Shown here: positions 23,762 through 30,232 of the stretch, in pieces
Position numbering within the stretch: position 1 is the first letter of the stretch
How the letters are laid out: every line of letters starts with the position of its first letter
From: Armatimonadota bacterium
Lineage (GTDB): Bacteria; Armatimonadota; Zipacnadia; Zipacnadales; FEN-943
Direction of reading: 5' to 3'
DNA length: 32,295 bases
NCBI GenBank assembly: GCA_003170595.1
Contig: PMZA01000011.1
Span: 1 to 32,295, forward strand
Notes under the pieces: generated by a model
Databases searched by the model: none
What the model was told of the DNA's origin: nothing
What the model saw: only the letters and a program-made list of their open reading frames with translations
Position numbers and translations under genes: made by a program

Positions 23762-25177
23762 TCAGTCGACTTCGTGCTCGATGATGATGGCGCGCTTGTA
23801 CCGCTGCGGACCACCACTGGTCACGTCGCTCGGAATCGGGAAGCTGGTCGTGCAGCTCCACGTCGCCGCCACCTTGTCCTGGAACCGGTTGATCGGCGCA
23901 CGCAGGATGAGCCGGATCCGCTCCGTCATCACCTCGATGCCCTGGTTCACGATGGTGAAGCCGCCCACCTTGCCGGTGATGCCCGCCTCGGTCACGTACT
24001 GCCGCTCGTCCAGCCACCGCTCGTACATGGCGCCGCGCCCGGTCACCAGCACGCGACCCACGTTCACGCCCGCCGCGTTCGTGGTCTCTGCGCCCACGTC
24101 CTCGGAGTACATGCTCAGCGCGCCGGCGCCGCCTGCGCCCGTTGCGGTCCGAGCACCAGCGTTGTTCAGGTCCGGCGACTCGACGTTCTCGAACACCGCG
24201 ATCTTCGCGATAGCGCCGATGAGCCCCTGCTCGAAGTAGGGGTGGTTCGGCAATGCCGTCAGCATCGTCCGCACCGCCGCGTCCACGAACAGCTGCGCAC
24301 TCGACTCCGGACTCATGTGCGCGTGGTAGTACCCGTCCTCGTGCGGCAGCACGTTGTTCTTGCGCAGCCGCGCACTCGCGTTGATGAGGTCCTGCAGCGT
24401 CAGGATGTCCGCCGCCGCCAGGCTGTCCACACTGTCACCGCCGCCGGCGCGCAGGATGGTCGGTCGCGCCGCACTGAGCACCGGCGCGCGAATCGCCGCG
24501 CCCGCGCCGCCCAGGATGGCGGACAGGTACAGCGTGCCCGGCCCGTACGGATCGTCCGGGTTGTCCGGGGTCGCCTGGATGACGTTGCGCGTCCCAACCA
24601 CACCCGTGATGCTGATGGCCAACGGGTACGAGGCGCTCACCGGACGCGGCGCCACGTTCGACCCGAGCACCACCACGTCGGTGAAGCCGTTCAGCGCGGC
24701 CACCCGGATCTGCGCATCACCGGCCGCGGCCGCTGCGATGCAGTTCGAGCTGCCCGAGAGGTACGACTTGAAGATGGCGTTTCGGGGGATCCGGTTGAGC
24801 GACTGACCCGCCTGCAGCCCGAGCTGCTTCACGTTGCGCAGGAACTGGTTGCTCGACGCCACCGCGCTGGTCGGGATGTCCGTGTCGATGCTGTCGCCGT
24901 AGCGCTGCAGCGTCGCACTCCACTGCTCGTAGTTGAGCACCTTCGGCGTCGGGTCCGTTCCCGTCGGTACCGGCTTGGTCACCGGCGCGAGCAGGCCCGG
25001 CCGCGACATGAAGATCTGGGTGCCACTGTTGGCCTCCCACTGCTCCTCGAGCGCCTCGCTGCGGTACAAGAGGCTCGGGAACAACCCATCGTGGAACTCG
25101 CGCTCGAGCAGCCCTTGCTGCACCAGCTCCAGGATGGTGGGGGGAACGCCAACGACCAGGTTCGTAGTCTCGACCAT
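23762..25177 (-). CDS. Major capsid protein
   Basis: A 471 aa protein. It follows a scaffold-like gene and precedes neck genes, the expected place for the coat protein. The N-terminus (NLVVGVPPTILELVQQGLLEREFHDGLFPSLLYRSEALEEQW) looks like the N-arm and long helix region of HK97-fold coat proteins. The middle has DILTLQDLINASARLRKNNVLPHEDGYYHAHMSP, a pattern usual in P22-like and T4-like coats, where the domain ends in a conserved 'A.M.P'. The later FEQGLIGAIAKIAVFEN and YERWLDERQYVTEAGITGKVGGF blocks fit an A-domain and spine. The start is ATG with GAGGAG 9 nt upstream, held in the regulated leader. Confidence 0.85.
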   Translation of the reverse strand: MVETTNLVVGVPPTILELVQQGLLEREFHDGLFPSLLYRSEALEEQWEANSGTQIFMSRPGLLAPVTKPVPTGTDPTPKVLNYEQWSATLQRYGDSIDTDIPTSAVASSNQFLRNVKQLGLQAGQSLNRIPRNAIFKSYLSGSSNCIAAAAAGDAQIRVAALNGFTDVVVLGSNVAPRPVSASYPLAISITGVVGTRNVIQATPDNPDDPYGPGTLYLSAILGGAGAAIRAPVLSAARPTILRAGGGDSVDSLAAADILTLQDLINASARLRKNNVLPHEDGYYHAHMSPESSAQLFVDAAVRTMLTALPNHPYFEQGLIGAIAKIAVFENVESPDLNNAGARTATGAGGAGALSMYSEDVGAETTNAAGVNVGRVLVTGRGAMYERWLDERQYVTEAGITGKVGGFTIVNQGIEVMTERIRLILRAPINRFQDKVAATWSCTTSFPIPSDVTSGGPQRYKRAIIIEHEVD

Positions 25178-25182
25178 GATTT

Positions 25183-25315
25183 GGATCTCCTCGCAGGTGA
25201 ACTTTTCGCCGGTGGCGACCCGTCACTGCGCTGTTAGGAGATCCGCCTGATTGGTCCGCCGGTGGCGCGGGAATCGGTGAGGGCCGACTTGGCTACAGCC
25301 CGATCAGTACCACGC
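25183..25315 (-). promoter_or_regulatory. Conserved structured 5' leader of the major capsid gene (copy 1)
   Basis: Same layout as the leader of the sheath gene: a 23 nt block (25315-25293), a variable 22 nt spacer, a 35 nt block (25270-25236), a 44 nt loop and the ribosome site. GGATCTCCT (25244-25236) is the exact complement of AGGAGATCC (25191-25183), which holds the Shine-Dalgarno 9 nt before the ATG. The loop carries TCGCC-ACC-GGCGA (25218-25206). In the sheath copy the matching hairpin has other bases but is still paired. Both blocks are identical between copies while the spacer differs, so they look selected. Mechanism inferred. Confidence 0.75.
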
Positions 25316-25328
25316 CCCCCCGGAAACA

Positions 25329-25370
25329 CACAAGGCGGCCGCCGGCACCCTGGCCAGCCGCCGCCTTGTG
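25329..25370 (-). terminator. Strong hairpin after the scaffold gene (terminator-like)
   Basis: The arms CACAAGGCGGC (25370-25360) and GCCGCCTTGTG (25339-25329) form a perfect 11 bp stem with a 20 nt loop. It begins 21 nt after the scaffold stop and is followed by TGTTTCC, only a weak T-run. It ends 13 nt before the conserved capsid leader. It may end upstream transcripts, or be a processing or stabilising hairpin that separates the capsid unit. Confidence 0.55.
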
Positions 25371-25391
25371 CGCGCCACGTTCGCCCCGTTC

Positions 25392-26336
25392 CTACGTGCT
25401 GATCCGCTTCGATTTCTTCCAGTCCGCGTACTCCCGCGGGTTCATCGAGTTCGGCTGTCCGGGCCGCGGCGTCTTGTTCGCCAGCGGGTCCATCACAGAT
25501 ACCGTCGCCGCCGGGGGACCCCGGCGCGGCCCCGCCCCGTTCGTGATCGGCACCCGCTTGGGCGGCGGCTTCGCCGGTTCCACCTTCACGACCGGCGCGG
25601 GCTCCACCGGCGCACCCACCACCGCCTTGATCTCCGGGTTGTCCACCACGAACGCGTCGAACCACTTCGCCAACTTCTTCTCGTCGAATTTCGCCTGCTC
25701 CTCCACGCTGAGCCCCCACAGATGGTCGGCCAGCTCACTCTTCGCGAACCGCAGGAACTTCGGGTTCACCTTCGATGCCGCCACTCGGCTGATCACCGCG
25801 TCCTGCTCCTTCACCGCGCTGCTCTCCAGCAGTTCCCGGTTCGCCGCCTCGAGCTCCGCGATGCGCGCTTCCCGCTTCGCCAGGTCGGCCTTCAGCCGCT
25901 CCTGCTCCGTCATCGCCGCCCGCTGCGCTTCCTCCTCCGCCGCCCGGTACTTGCCCACCGCCTCGGCGTGCTGCTTCCGGTCCTGCCGAATCTGCTCCAC
26001 CTTCACCAGGTCGTCCGTGCCGTACTCCTCCCGCAGCAGCTTGCGCCGCTCCCGCGCGATCCGCTCCGTGATGCGCTCCTCCGGAATCACACCCCCCTGC
26101 CCGATGACCCGGGGCTTGAGCTTGGGCGGGTCCTCGGTCGCCGGCGCAGGGGGCGGTTCCGGCGCCGTGGCGCCCCCTCCCATCGCGTCCCCAGTCGCCA
26201 CGCCCCGGAACCCCATGGGCTGGTATCCCCGGGCCCCAGGGGCGCCTGCGCCGGCCGCAGGGGGGGCCTGAGCCGGCGTGGGGGTAGTGGGTGTGGCGGC
26301 GGGCGTCCCCGCCGCGAGTGCAGCATTCTCGGCCAT
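25392..26336 (-). CDS. Capsid scaffold-like protein
   Basis: A 314 aa protein placed just before the major capsid gene, the classic position for a scaffold. Residues 1-85 are Ala/Pro/Gly-rich and probably disordered. Residues 85-180 are strongly helical and charged (RIARERRKLLREEYGTDDLVKVEQI, then EQERLKADLAKREARIAELEAANRELLE), typical of a coiled coil. The C-terminus (PNSMNPREYADWKKSKRIS) is basic, like the coat-binding tails of scaffolds. There are no protease motifs. The ATG is preceded by AGGAGAGGA, inside or next to a TCCTCCCGGGAGGA palindrome. Phage scaffolds vary greatly in sequence, so assignment rests on character and position. Confidence 0.78.
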   Translation of the reverse strand: MAENAALAAGTPAATPTTPTPAQAPPAAGAGAPGARGYQPMGFRGVATGDAMGGGATAPEPPPAPATEDPPKLKPRVIGQGGVIPEERITERIARERRKLLREEYGTDDLVKVEQIRQDRKQHAEAVGKYRAAEEEAQRAAMTEQERLKADLAKREARIAELEAANRELLESSAVKEQDAVISRVAASKVNPKFLRFAKSELADHLWGLSVEEQAKFDEKKLAKWFDAFVVDNPEIKAVVGAPVEPAPVVKVEPAKPPPKRVPITNGAGPRRGPPAATVSVMDPLANKTPRPGQPNSMNPREYADWKKSKRIST

Positions 26337-26349
26337 TGGTTCGGTCCTC

Positions 26350-26363
26350 TCCTCCCGGGAGGA
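26350..26363 (-). promoter_or_regulatory. 14 bp palindrome at the scaffold ribosome site
   Basis: The minus strand reads TCCTCCCGGGAGGA, a perfect palindrome ending about 13 nt before the ATG at 26336. Its 3' half is the Shine-Dalgarno region (GGGAGGA, followed by GAGGA). A short TCCTC-CCGG-GAGGA hairpin could mask it. The stem is only 5 bp. Confidence 0.45.
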
Positions 26364-26378
26364 TTCCCAGGAAATTTC

Positions 26379-27104
26379 TCAGACGGTATCGCTCGCCGCC
26401 TCCAGCACACCGCACAGCGGCTCCGCCGGCGCGACGAGGAACTTCAGCCGCACGCGCGTCACCGCGTCCACCACGGTGTCAAACCGCACGTTGGCCTTGG
26501 GCACGTCGAGCTGCACGAAGCCCGTCGCGGGCGCCGCAGTCGTCGGGACGAGGATCACCTTCGGACCCATCGTCACACCCTCGAGCACCGAGCACTCGAG
26601 CAGCAGGATGACACCCTTGGCCGTGAGCCACGCGGGCAATGCACAGATGCCCGTGCCCGGCACCACCGGCAACACGATGTCCACCACGTCCCCGCGTTCG
26701 GGAATGTAGATCACGTCCAGGTCGGTTACGGCGTCCGTTCCCAGGAACGCAATGTCCCCGTTTGGCGTGACCGACACCTGCCGCGTGATGGGCGTGACCC
26801 CGTACACCTGCGGGGCAAACTCACCCACGACCACACCGGCCGTGCGTACCGTGCATCGCCGCACGATCGATGCCTTGCCACCCGGAGGCAGCTTCAGCAC
26901 CACGAGCGTCGACAGGTTGTAGGGGCTCAGCACTGGCTGATCCGTACCCGTCGCGTTGATGCCCACCTGGCAGCGCTTCTGGATCGCCTGCCCTTGCAGG
27001 TAGCTCCCGAGCGCCATCCGCCGGAACAGCTCCGGCAGCGTGTTGGGGTCGGCTTGATCGAACTGGCTCCGGCGAGTTCCGTCCGGGATTCGAGTGACAG
27101 TCAT
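26379..27104 (-). CDS. Head-region protein, paralog B of a tandem pair
   Basis: A 241 aa protein very similar to the product at 27872-27144; more than half of the aligned residues match by eye. Shared blocks include PDGTRRSQFDQA near the N-terminus, IYIPERGDV in the middle and LPKANVRF/VPKANVRF plus LVAPAE near the C-terminus. The protein is largely beta-rich, without signal or membrane segments. The ATG has AGGAG 9 nt upstream. The family is unrecognised. Located before the scaffold and capsid genes, it may be a capsid decoration, internal head or head-fibre protein. The two copies may have divided roles, for example by forming hetero-oligomers. Confidence 0.72.
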   Translation of the reverse strand: MTVTRIPDGTRRSQFDQADPNTLPELFRRMALGSYLQGQAIQKRCQVGINATGTDQPVLSPYNLSTLVVLKLPPGGKASIVRRCTVRTAGVVVGEFAPQVYGVTPITRQVSVTPNGDIAFLGTDAVTDLDVIYIPERGDVVDIVLPVVPGTGICALPAWLTAKGVILLLECSVLEGVTMGPKVILVPTTAAPATGFVQLDVPKANVRFDTVVDAVTRVRLKFLVAPAEPLCGVLEAASDTV

Positions 27105-27143
27105 GGCACCTTGCTCCTGTGGAGGTTCGGGGTCCTGCGACCG

Positions 27144-27872
27144 TCAGTCGGTGTCGCTGGTGGCTTCGAGCACGGTGGTCAGCGCCTCGGCCGGCGCGAC
27201 CAGCAGCTTCACGCGCACGGAAGTGGCGCCATCGGCCACCGCAAACCGAACGTTGGCCTTGGGCAGATCGAGCTGAGCGAAGCCCGCGGCCGGGGCCGCC
27301 GTCAGCGGGATGAGGATGATCTTCTTGCCCACCGACGTGCCGACGAGCACCTCGGCTTCCTCGAGCAGGATGACGCCCTTGGCCGTGATGACCGCCGGCA
27401 GCGCACACACGCCCGTACCCGGGATGCACGTCAGGGTGGTCTCGATCACGTCCCCACGCTCGGGGATGTAGATGATGTCCGCGTCCGTGAGCACGTCGGT
27501 GCCAAGCGTCGTGATGTTCCCGTTCGGGCCCACCCCCACGTGCAACGTCGCCGGGGTCGCGTTGGCGTACGCGTCCGGGGTGTACTCGCCGTTGGCCACG
27601 CCGCCCGTGTTCGAGCGCACCGTGCACCGCAACACCTGACTCGCCTTGCCGCCATCGGGCAGCGCGAGCACGAGCGCCGTCGCGTTGTTGTACGGGCTGA
27701 CGGCCAACCGGTTCGAGCCGGTCGCGCCGGTGCCCACCTGGCACCGCTTCTGGACCACCTGGCCCTGGAGGAAACTCCCCAGTGCCATCTTGCGGAACAG
27801 GTCCGACAAGACGTTGGGGGAGGCTTGGTCGAACTGGCTACGGCGGGTCCCATCGGGGGTCTTGGTGATCAT
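27144..27872 (-). CDS. Head-region protein, paralog A of a tandem pair
   Basis: A 242 aa protein and the upstream copy of the tandem pair. It has TPDGTRRSQFDQA (5-17), LPDGGKASQVLRCTVRS in the first half, PERGDV later and DLPKANVRFAVADG near the C-terminus. The ATG at 27872 was chosen because CACAGGAG lies upstream and because the paralog begins at the same point; the open frame runs further to 28088 but reads as noise there. A similar CCACAGGAG precedes both copies, in keeping with a duplication that included the ribosome site. Function is unknown; a structural head protein is likely from context. Confidence 0.72.
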   Translation of the reverse strand: MITKTPDGTRRSQFDQASPNVLSDLFRKMALGSFLQGQVVQKRCQVGTGATGSNRLAVSPYNNATALVLALPDGGKASQVLRCTVRSNTGGVANGEYTPDAYANATPATLHVGVGPNGNITTLGTDVLTDADIIYIPERGDVIETTLTCIPGTGVCALPAVITAKGVILLEEAEVLVGTSVGKKIILIPLTAAPAAGFAQLDLPKANVRFAVADGATSVRVKLLVAPAEALTTVLEATSDTD

Positions 27873-27892
27873 GATGTCCTGTTCTCCTGTGG

Positions 27893-27918
27893 CCGCGCCC
27901 CGGACGTTCCGGGCGCGG
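27893..27918 (-). promoter_or_regulatory. GC-rich hairpin between two head genes
   Basis: The minus strand arms CCGCGCC (27918-27912) and GGCGCGG (27899-27893), together with an inner CGGA/TCCG stem, form an 11 bp hairpin with one bulged base and a 3 nt loop. It fills most of the 68 nt gap between the 136 aa gene and paralog A, and lies about 20 nt before the ATG at 27872. No T-tract is present. Confidence 0.5.
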
Positions 27919-27940
27919 AGAGTCTGGGTTGGATTCGGGC

Positions 27941-28351
27941 CTACGTGTTCCCGACCACGAGGTACTCGATGGTCGCGGAACCCTTGATTTTGAGCAGCTC
28001 GAGCGGCTGCGAAGACGGGAACTCGAGCATGTACATCCCCTGCACCGGCTGCTCGATCACCACCGTGCTGCCCAGCCCATCGTCGCACGTGAGCTGGAGA
28101 ATCACCGGCGCGTTGCTCTTGAAGTACAGGAACGTTCCCTGCGTCACCGTCGCCGCCGGGCCCACCCCATCGAGCGCGAGGAACGCCCCCGGGCTGGCCA
28201 CGTTGCGCGTGAGCACACCCGTGCCCGGCACGTATTGCTTCGTGCCACTGATGAAGCCGATCGGGATGTTCTCGCTCGCACCTGGGAACCCCCCATCCAC
28301 CGGGTTGGCCGGTCCTACCTGCAACACACCGCTCAGCGTCAACGCACCCAT
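27941..28351 (-). CDS. Small beta-rich head-region protein, unknown
   Basis: A 136 aa protein, beta-rich throughout. It contains QGTFLYFKSNAPVILQLTCDD and QPVQGMYMLEFPSSQPLELLKI, an alternating pattern suggestive of a beta sandwich. There is no signal peptide. The ATG is preceded by GAGGT about 7 nt upstream, just beyond the 32 bp palindrome. It is followed by the tandem paralog pair, all ahead of the scaffold. A capsid decoration or fibre role is plausible but inferred only from position and composition. Confidence 0.66.
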   Translation of the reverse strand: MGALTLSGVLQVGPANPVDGGFPGASENIPIGFISGTKQYVPGTGVLTRNVASPGAFLALDGVGPAATVTQGTFLYFKSNAPVILQLTCDDGLGSTVVIEQPVQGMYMLEFPSSQPLELLKIKGSATIEYLVVGNT

Positions 28352-28365
28352 CGGTCTACCTCAGG

Positions 28366-28397
28366 GGGTCTATGGAAAGTCGACTTTCCATAGACCC
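28366..28397. repeat. Perfect 32 bp palindrome between two head genes
   Basis: The half-site GGGTCTATGGAAAGTC (28366-28381) is followed directly by its exact reverse complement, centred on GTCGAC (28379-28384), with no spacer. It occupies most of the 56 nt gap between the small gene ending at 28408 and the gene starting at 28351, and lies 14 nt upstream of that start. No T-tract follows, so a simple terminator is unlikely. It could be a protein-binding operator or a long RNA hairpin near the ribosome site. Confidence 0.8.
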
Positions 28398-28407
28398 GGT
28401 TCGCGCC

Positions 28408-28680
28408 CTACTCCCCGCCCAGCTTGAACGGCGACTCCGTGCGCGGCGGGTCCACCTTGGACACCACCTTCGGGATGGTGCCGCCGGCGGCCGCGCTGTC
28501 CACGTCCCGCATGTTTCCATCGGCCGGCCGTTGCGGCAGGCTGGTGGGGAAGTGGTCGCTCGGAGGTGCCTTGGTCGATGCGCCGGAGGGCAAATTCATG
28601 ATGGGCCTCGATTCACTGTCGCCGTTGTGATTGCCGAACGGGCTCACACGCCCGTCGCCACCGTCTCGTCCTTCAGCCAC
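28408..28680 (-). CDS. Tiny hydrophilic protein with C-terminal PFKLGG motif
   Basis: A 90 aa protein, probably disordered, rich in G, P, S and D. It starts at GTG with AGGAGG 5 nt upstream and one base after the previous stop. Its end, ESPFKLGGE, nearly repeats the end of the upstream small protein (APFKVGG). The function is unknown. Its place among head genes and the shared tail motif hint at a small structural or assembly peptide. The strong ribosome site supports it as real. Confidence 0.55.
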   Translation of the reverse strand: MAEGRDGGDGRVSPFGNHNGDSESRPIMNLPSGASTKAPPSDHFPTSLPQRPADGNMRDVDSAAAGGTIPKVVSKVDPPRTESPFKLGGE

Positions 28681-28681
28681 G

Positions 28682-28891
28682 TCAGCCTCCTACCTTGAAC
28701 GGGGCCGGCCCCGAACGGGCCGGGGGCCACGGGATGGGCTCCGAGTGCATCGGAGTCGATTCGCGCCGCGGCTGTGGGTCGACCGTGTTGGTCGCACGCG
28801 CCAACTCCGCATCCCGTTCGATTTCTCGAAACCGCCCATCGCTCTGACGAACGATGGGAAGCGGCTGGTCGAGCTTGAACGGGCGAGCCAT
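28682..28891 (-). CDS. Tiny hydrophilic protein with PFK motifs at both ends
   Basis: A 69 aa protein beginning MARPFKLDQPLP and ending PAPFKVGG, so the PFK(L/V) motif occurs at both ends, and again at the end of the next protein. I take ATG at 28891. A GTG at 28936 in the same frame would overlap the upstream gene by about 30 nt and lacks a ribosome site. The start follows the repeated TGATACCCTCCGGGG motif directly. The protein is charged and has no fold I recognise. It may be an assembly peptide. Confidence 0.5.
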   Translation of the reverse strand: MARPFKLDQPLPIVRQSDGRFREIERDAELARATNTVDPQPRRESTPMHSEPIPWPPARSGPAPFKVGG

Positions 28892-28892
28892 G

Positions 28893-28907
28893 CCCCGGAG
28901 GGTATCA
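28893..28907 (-). repeat. Copy of the TGATACCCTCCGGGG junction motif
   Basis: The TGA (28907-28905) is the stop of the head morphogenesis gene and the motif runs to the ATG at 28891. The same 15 nt, again starting with a stop codon and ending at a start codon, occur at 9887-9873. Confidence 0.6.
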
Positions 28908-29942
28908 GCGGCGTCCCCGCCGTGCAACACGCCCACCGGGCTCGAGCCCGAACGCCTTCAGATCGATCGTGCTCATCTTCGGTCGCGGCGGAGGCGCCCC
29001 CTTGCGCCGCTCCTGCGCCCACCGCACCGCCACCGCCGAATCTGGCAACGCCTGCAGCTCCTTCGGGATGGGCCACTCGATGCGGTGTGGCACCACAACC
29101 TCGCGATCGTTCGGTCGGTTGGGCGGCGTCATGTAGGCACCGTACCAGGACTCGAACGGCTCGGTCATCTTCCGGATCTGCCCGTGCACCGCGTAGCTAT
29201 CACTCGCCGTGCGGGAGTCGAACGTGGCGCACAGAATGCGGCACGTCCCCCCACCCAGCTGCGCGTCCACTTCCTGCATCGCGTTCCAGCTCGCCACGTT
29301 CGCCGCCCCCATCAGCTCGGTCCGCACGATCCGAGTCGCCCAGTGCGCCGGCGCGGCTTGCAAGAACGGGCTCTGCGCCACCAAGTCCTGCCGCACTTCG
29401 CTCCACGGCTTCTGCGTCAGCACCCCAGTCTGCAACTCCTGCTCGAAGTTCTCCACCACCGCGTCCCCGTACCGGTCCAACACCCCGGGCCGCCCCGGGT
29501 GGTCCGGGTCCGTCAAGATGCGATGCAGGATGCTCGACCGCGCACCAGTCGCCGCCCGGTCAAGCACCCGTGCCTGGTCAATGGCAATCGGCGCCCGCCC
29601 CAGCCCCGCGAACTGCTTCTCGACCGCTTCCAGGTACCGGATGGATCCCTTCGCCGTCGCCCTCGCCGTGGCGTCCCCCACGTCCAGGCTCACCTGCCCG
29701 ATGCCGGTCTTGACCAGCTTGAGCACGTCCCGGACATGGGTCAGCACGGCGCGCAGCTGCCCCGCCGTGAAACTATCCGACCCCGGCCCCCGGAGCCCCG
29801 TCGCGTCCCGCAGCCGCCGCTCCAAGTCCTGCTGCGCCTTCCGCAGCACCACCCGCAGCCGCGCCGGGCCCACCTGCGTCGAGAACCGCACGGCCTCGCG
29901 GCGCGTCAGCGCCAGCACGTCCAGCGGGCGCGGCGCCGCCAT
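28905..29942 (-). CDS. Head morphogenesis protein, Mu gpF-like minor head protein
   Basis: A 345 aa protein of the Mu gpF/SPP1 gp7 type, which is packed with or binds the portal during head assembly. Evidence is the RTELMGAANVASWNAMQE block (207-224), where the family reads 'R.E...A.N.......', and the ATFDSRTASDSYAVHGQ block (239-255), which has the family 'T.D.RT......HG' pattern. PPNRPNDREVVVPHR (273-287) takes the place of the usual PP-HxNCRC, so the two cysteines are missing. The N-terminal 190 residues are helical. The start has GGAGG 9 nt upstream. It sits between the portal and the small head genes. Confidence 0.85.
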   Translation of the reverse strand: MAAPRPLDVLALTRREAVRFSTQVGPARLRVVLRKAQQDLERRLRDATGLRGPGSDSFTAGQLRAVLTHVRDVLKLVKTGIGQVSLDVGDATARATAKGSIRYLEAVEKQFAGLGRAPIAIDQARVLDRAATGARSSILHRILTDPDHPGRPGVLDRYGDAVVENFEQELQTGVLTQKPWSEVRQDLVAQSPFLQAAPAHWATRIVRTELMGAANVASWNAMQEVDAQLGGGTCRILCATFDSRTASDSYAVHGQIRKMTEPFESWYGAYMTPPNRPNDREVVVPHRIEWPIPKELQALPDSAVAVRWAQERRKGAPPPRPKMSTIDLKAFGLEPGGRVARRGRR

Positions 29943-29946
29943 GAGC

Positions 29947-30228
29947 CTACCCTCCGGTCATGTTCTGGTAGACGTGCGCGACTACTGCCCACGGCTCGTC
30001 GTAGTTGCCCCAGTTCTTCTTGACCGCTTCCTTCGCACGCTCCCACGCCCCCTCGTCGTCCACCCAGCTCGGCGGGTTGCCCGGCACTGGCGGCCGCTGC
30101 TTGCCCCACCCCTTCAGCTGCGCCCGCGCCGCATCGTCCAACCCCTTCAGCTGCACCACTTTCACGTCGGCCGGCGATGCACTCGCCGCCGGCTTGCCCA
30201 TCATCTTCTTCGCCCACTGCTCGAACAT
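29947..30228 (-). CDS. Small phage protein with W-AKEAVKKNWGNYDEPWAVVAHVYQNM domain pattern
   Basis: A 93 aa protein between the portal and head morphogenesis genes. Residues 62-93 (WERAKEAVKKNW, then YDEPWAVVAHVYQNMTGG) match a small domain common in phage head or Mu-like proteins and some bacterial proteins, with the pattern W..AK..V......Y..PWAVV..VY..MGG. I cannot name its function; it is often found as a tail of larger head proteins. The N-terminal part is basic (MFEQWAKKMMGK). The ATG follows AGGAG, 7 nt upstream, within the portal stop region. Confidence 0.7.
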   Translation of the reverse strand: MFEQWAKKMMGKPAASASPADVKVVQLKGLDDAARAQLKGWGKQRPPVPGNPPSWVDDEGAWERAKEAVKKNWGNYDEPWAVVAHVYQNMTGG

Positions 30229-30232
30229 CGCT

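Noticed and set aside
27144-28088. Longer N-terminus of paralog A from 28088
   Set aside because: The extra residues do not align with paralog B. They overlap the previous gene, and the ATG at 27872 has a ribosome site.
25368-28427. Open frame of 1019 codons on the plus strand opposite the scaffold and paralog genes
   Set aside because: Same Arg/His/Pro-rich character; it spans several clear minus-strand genes and their gaps.
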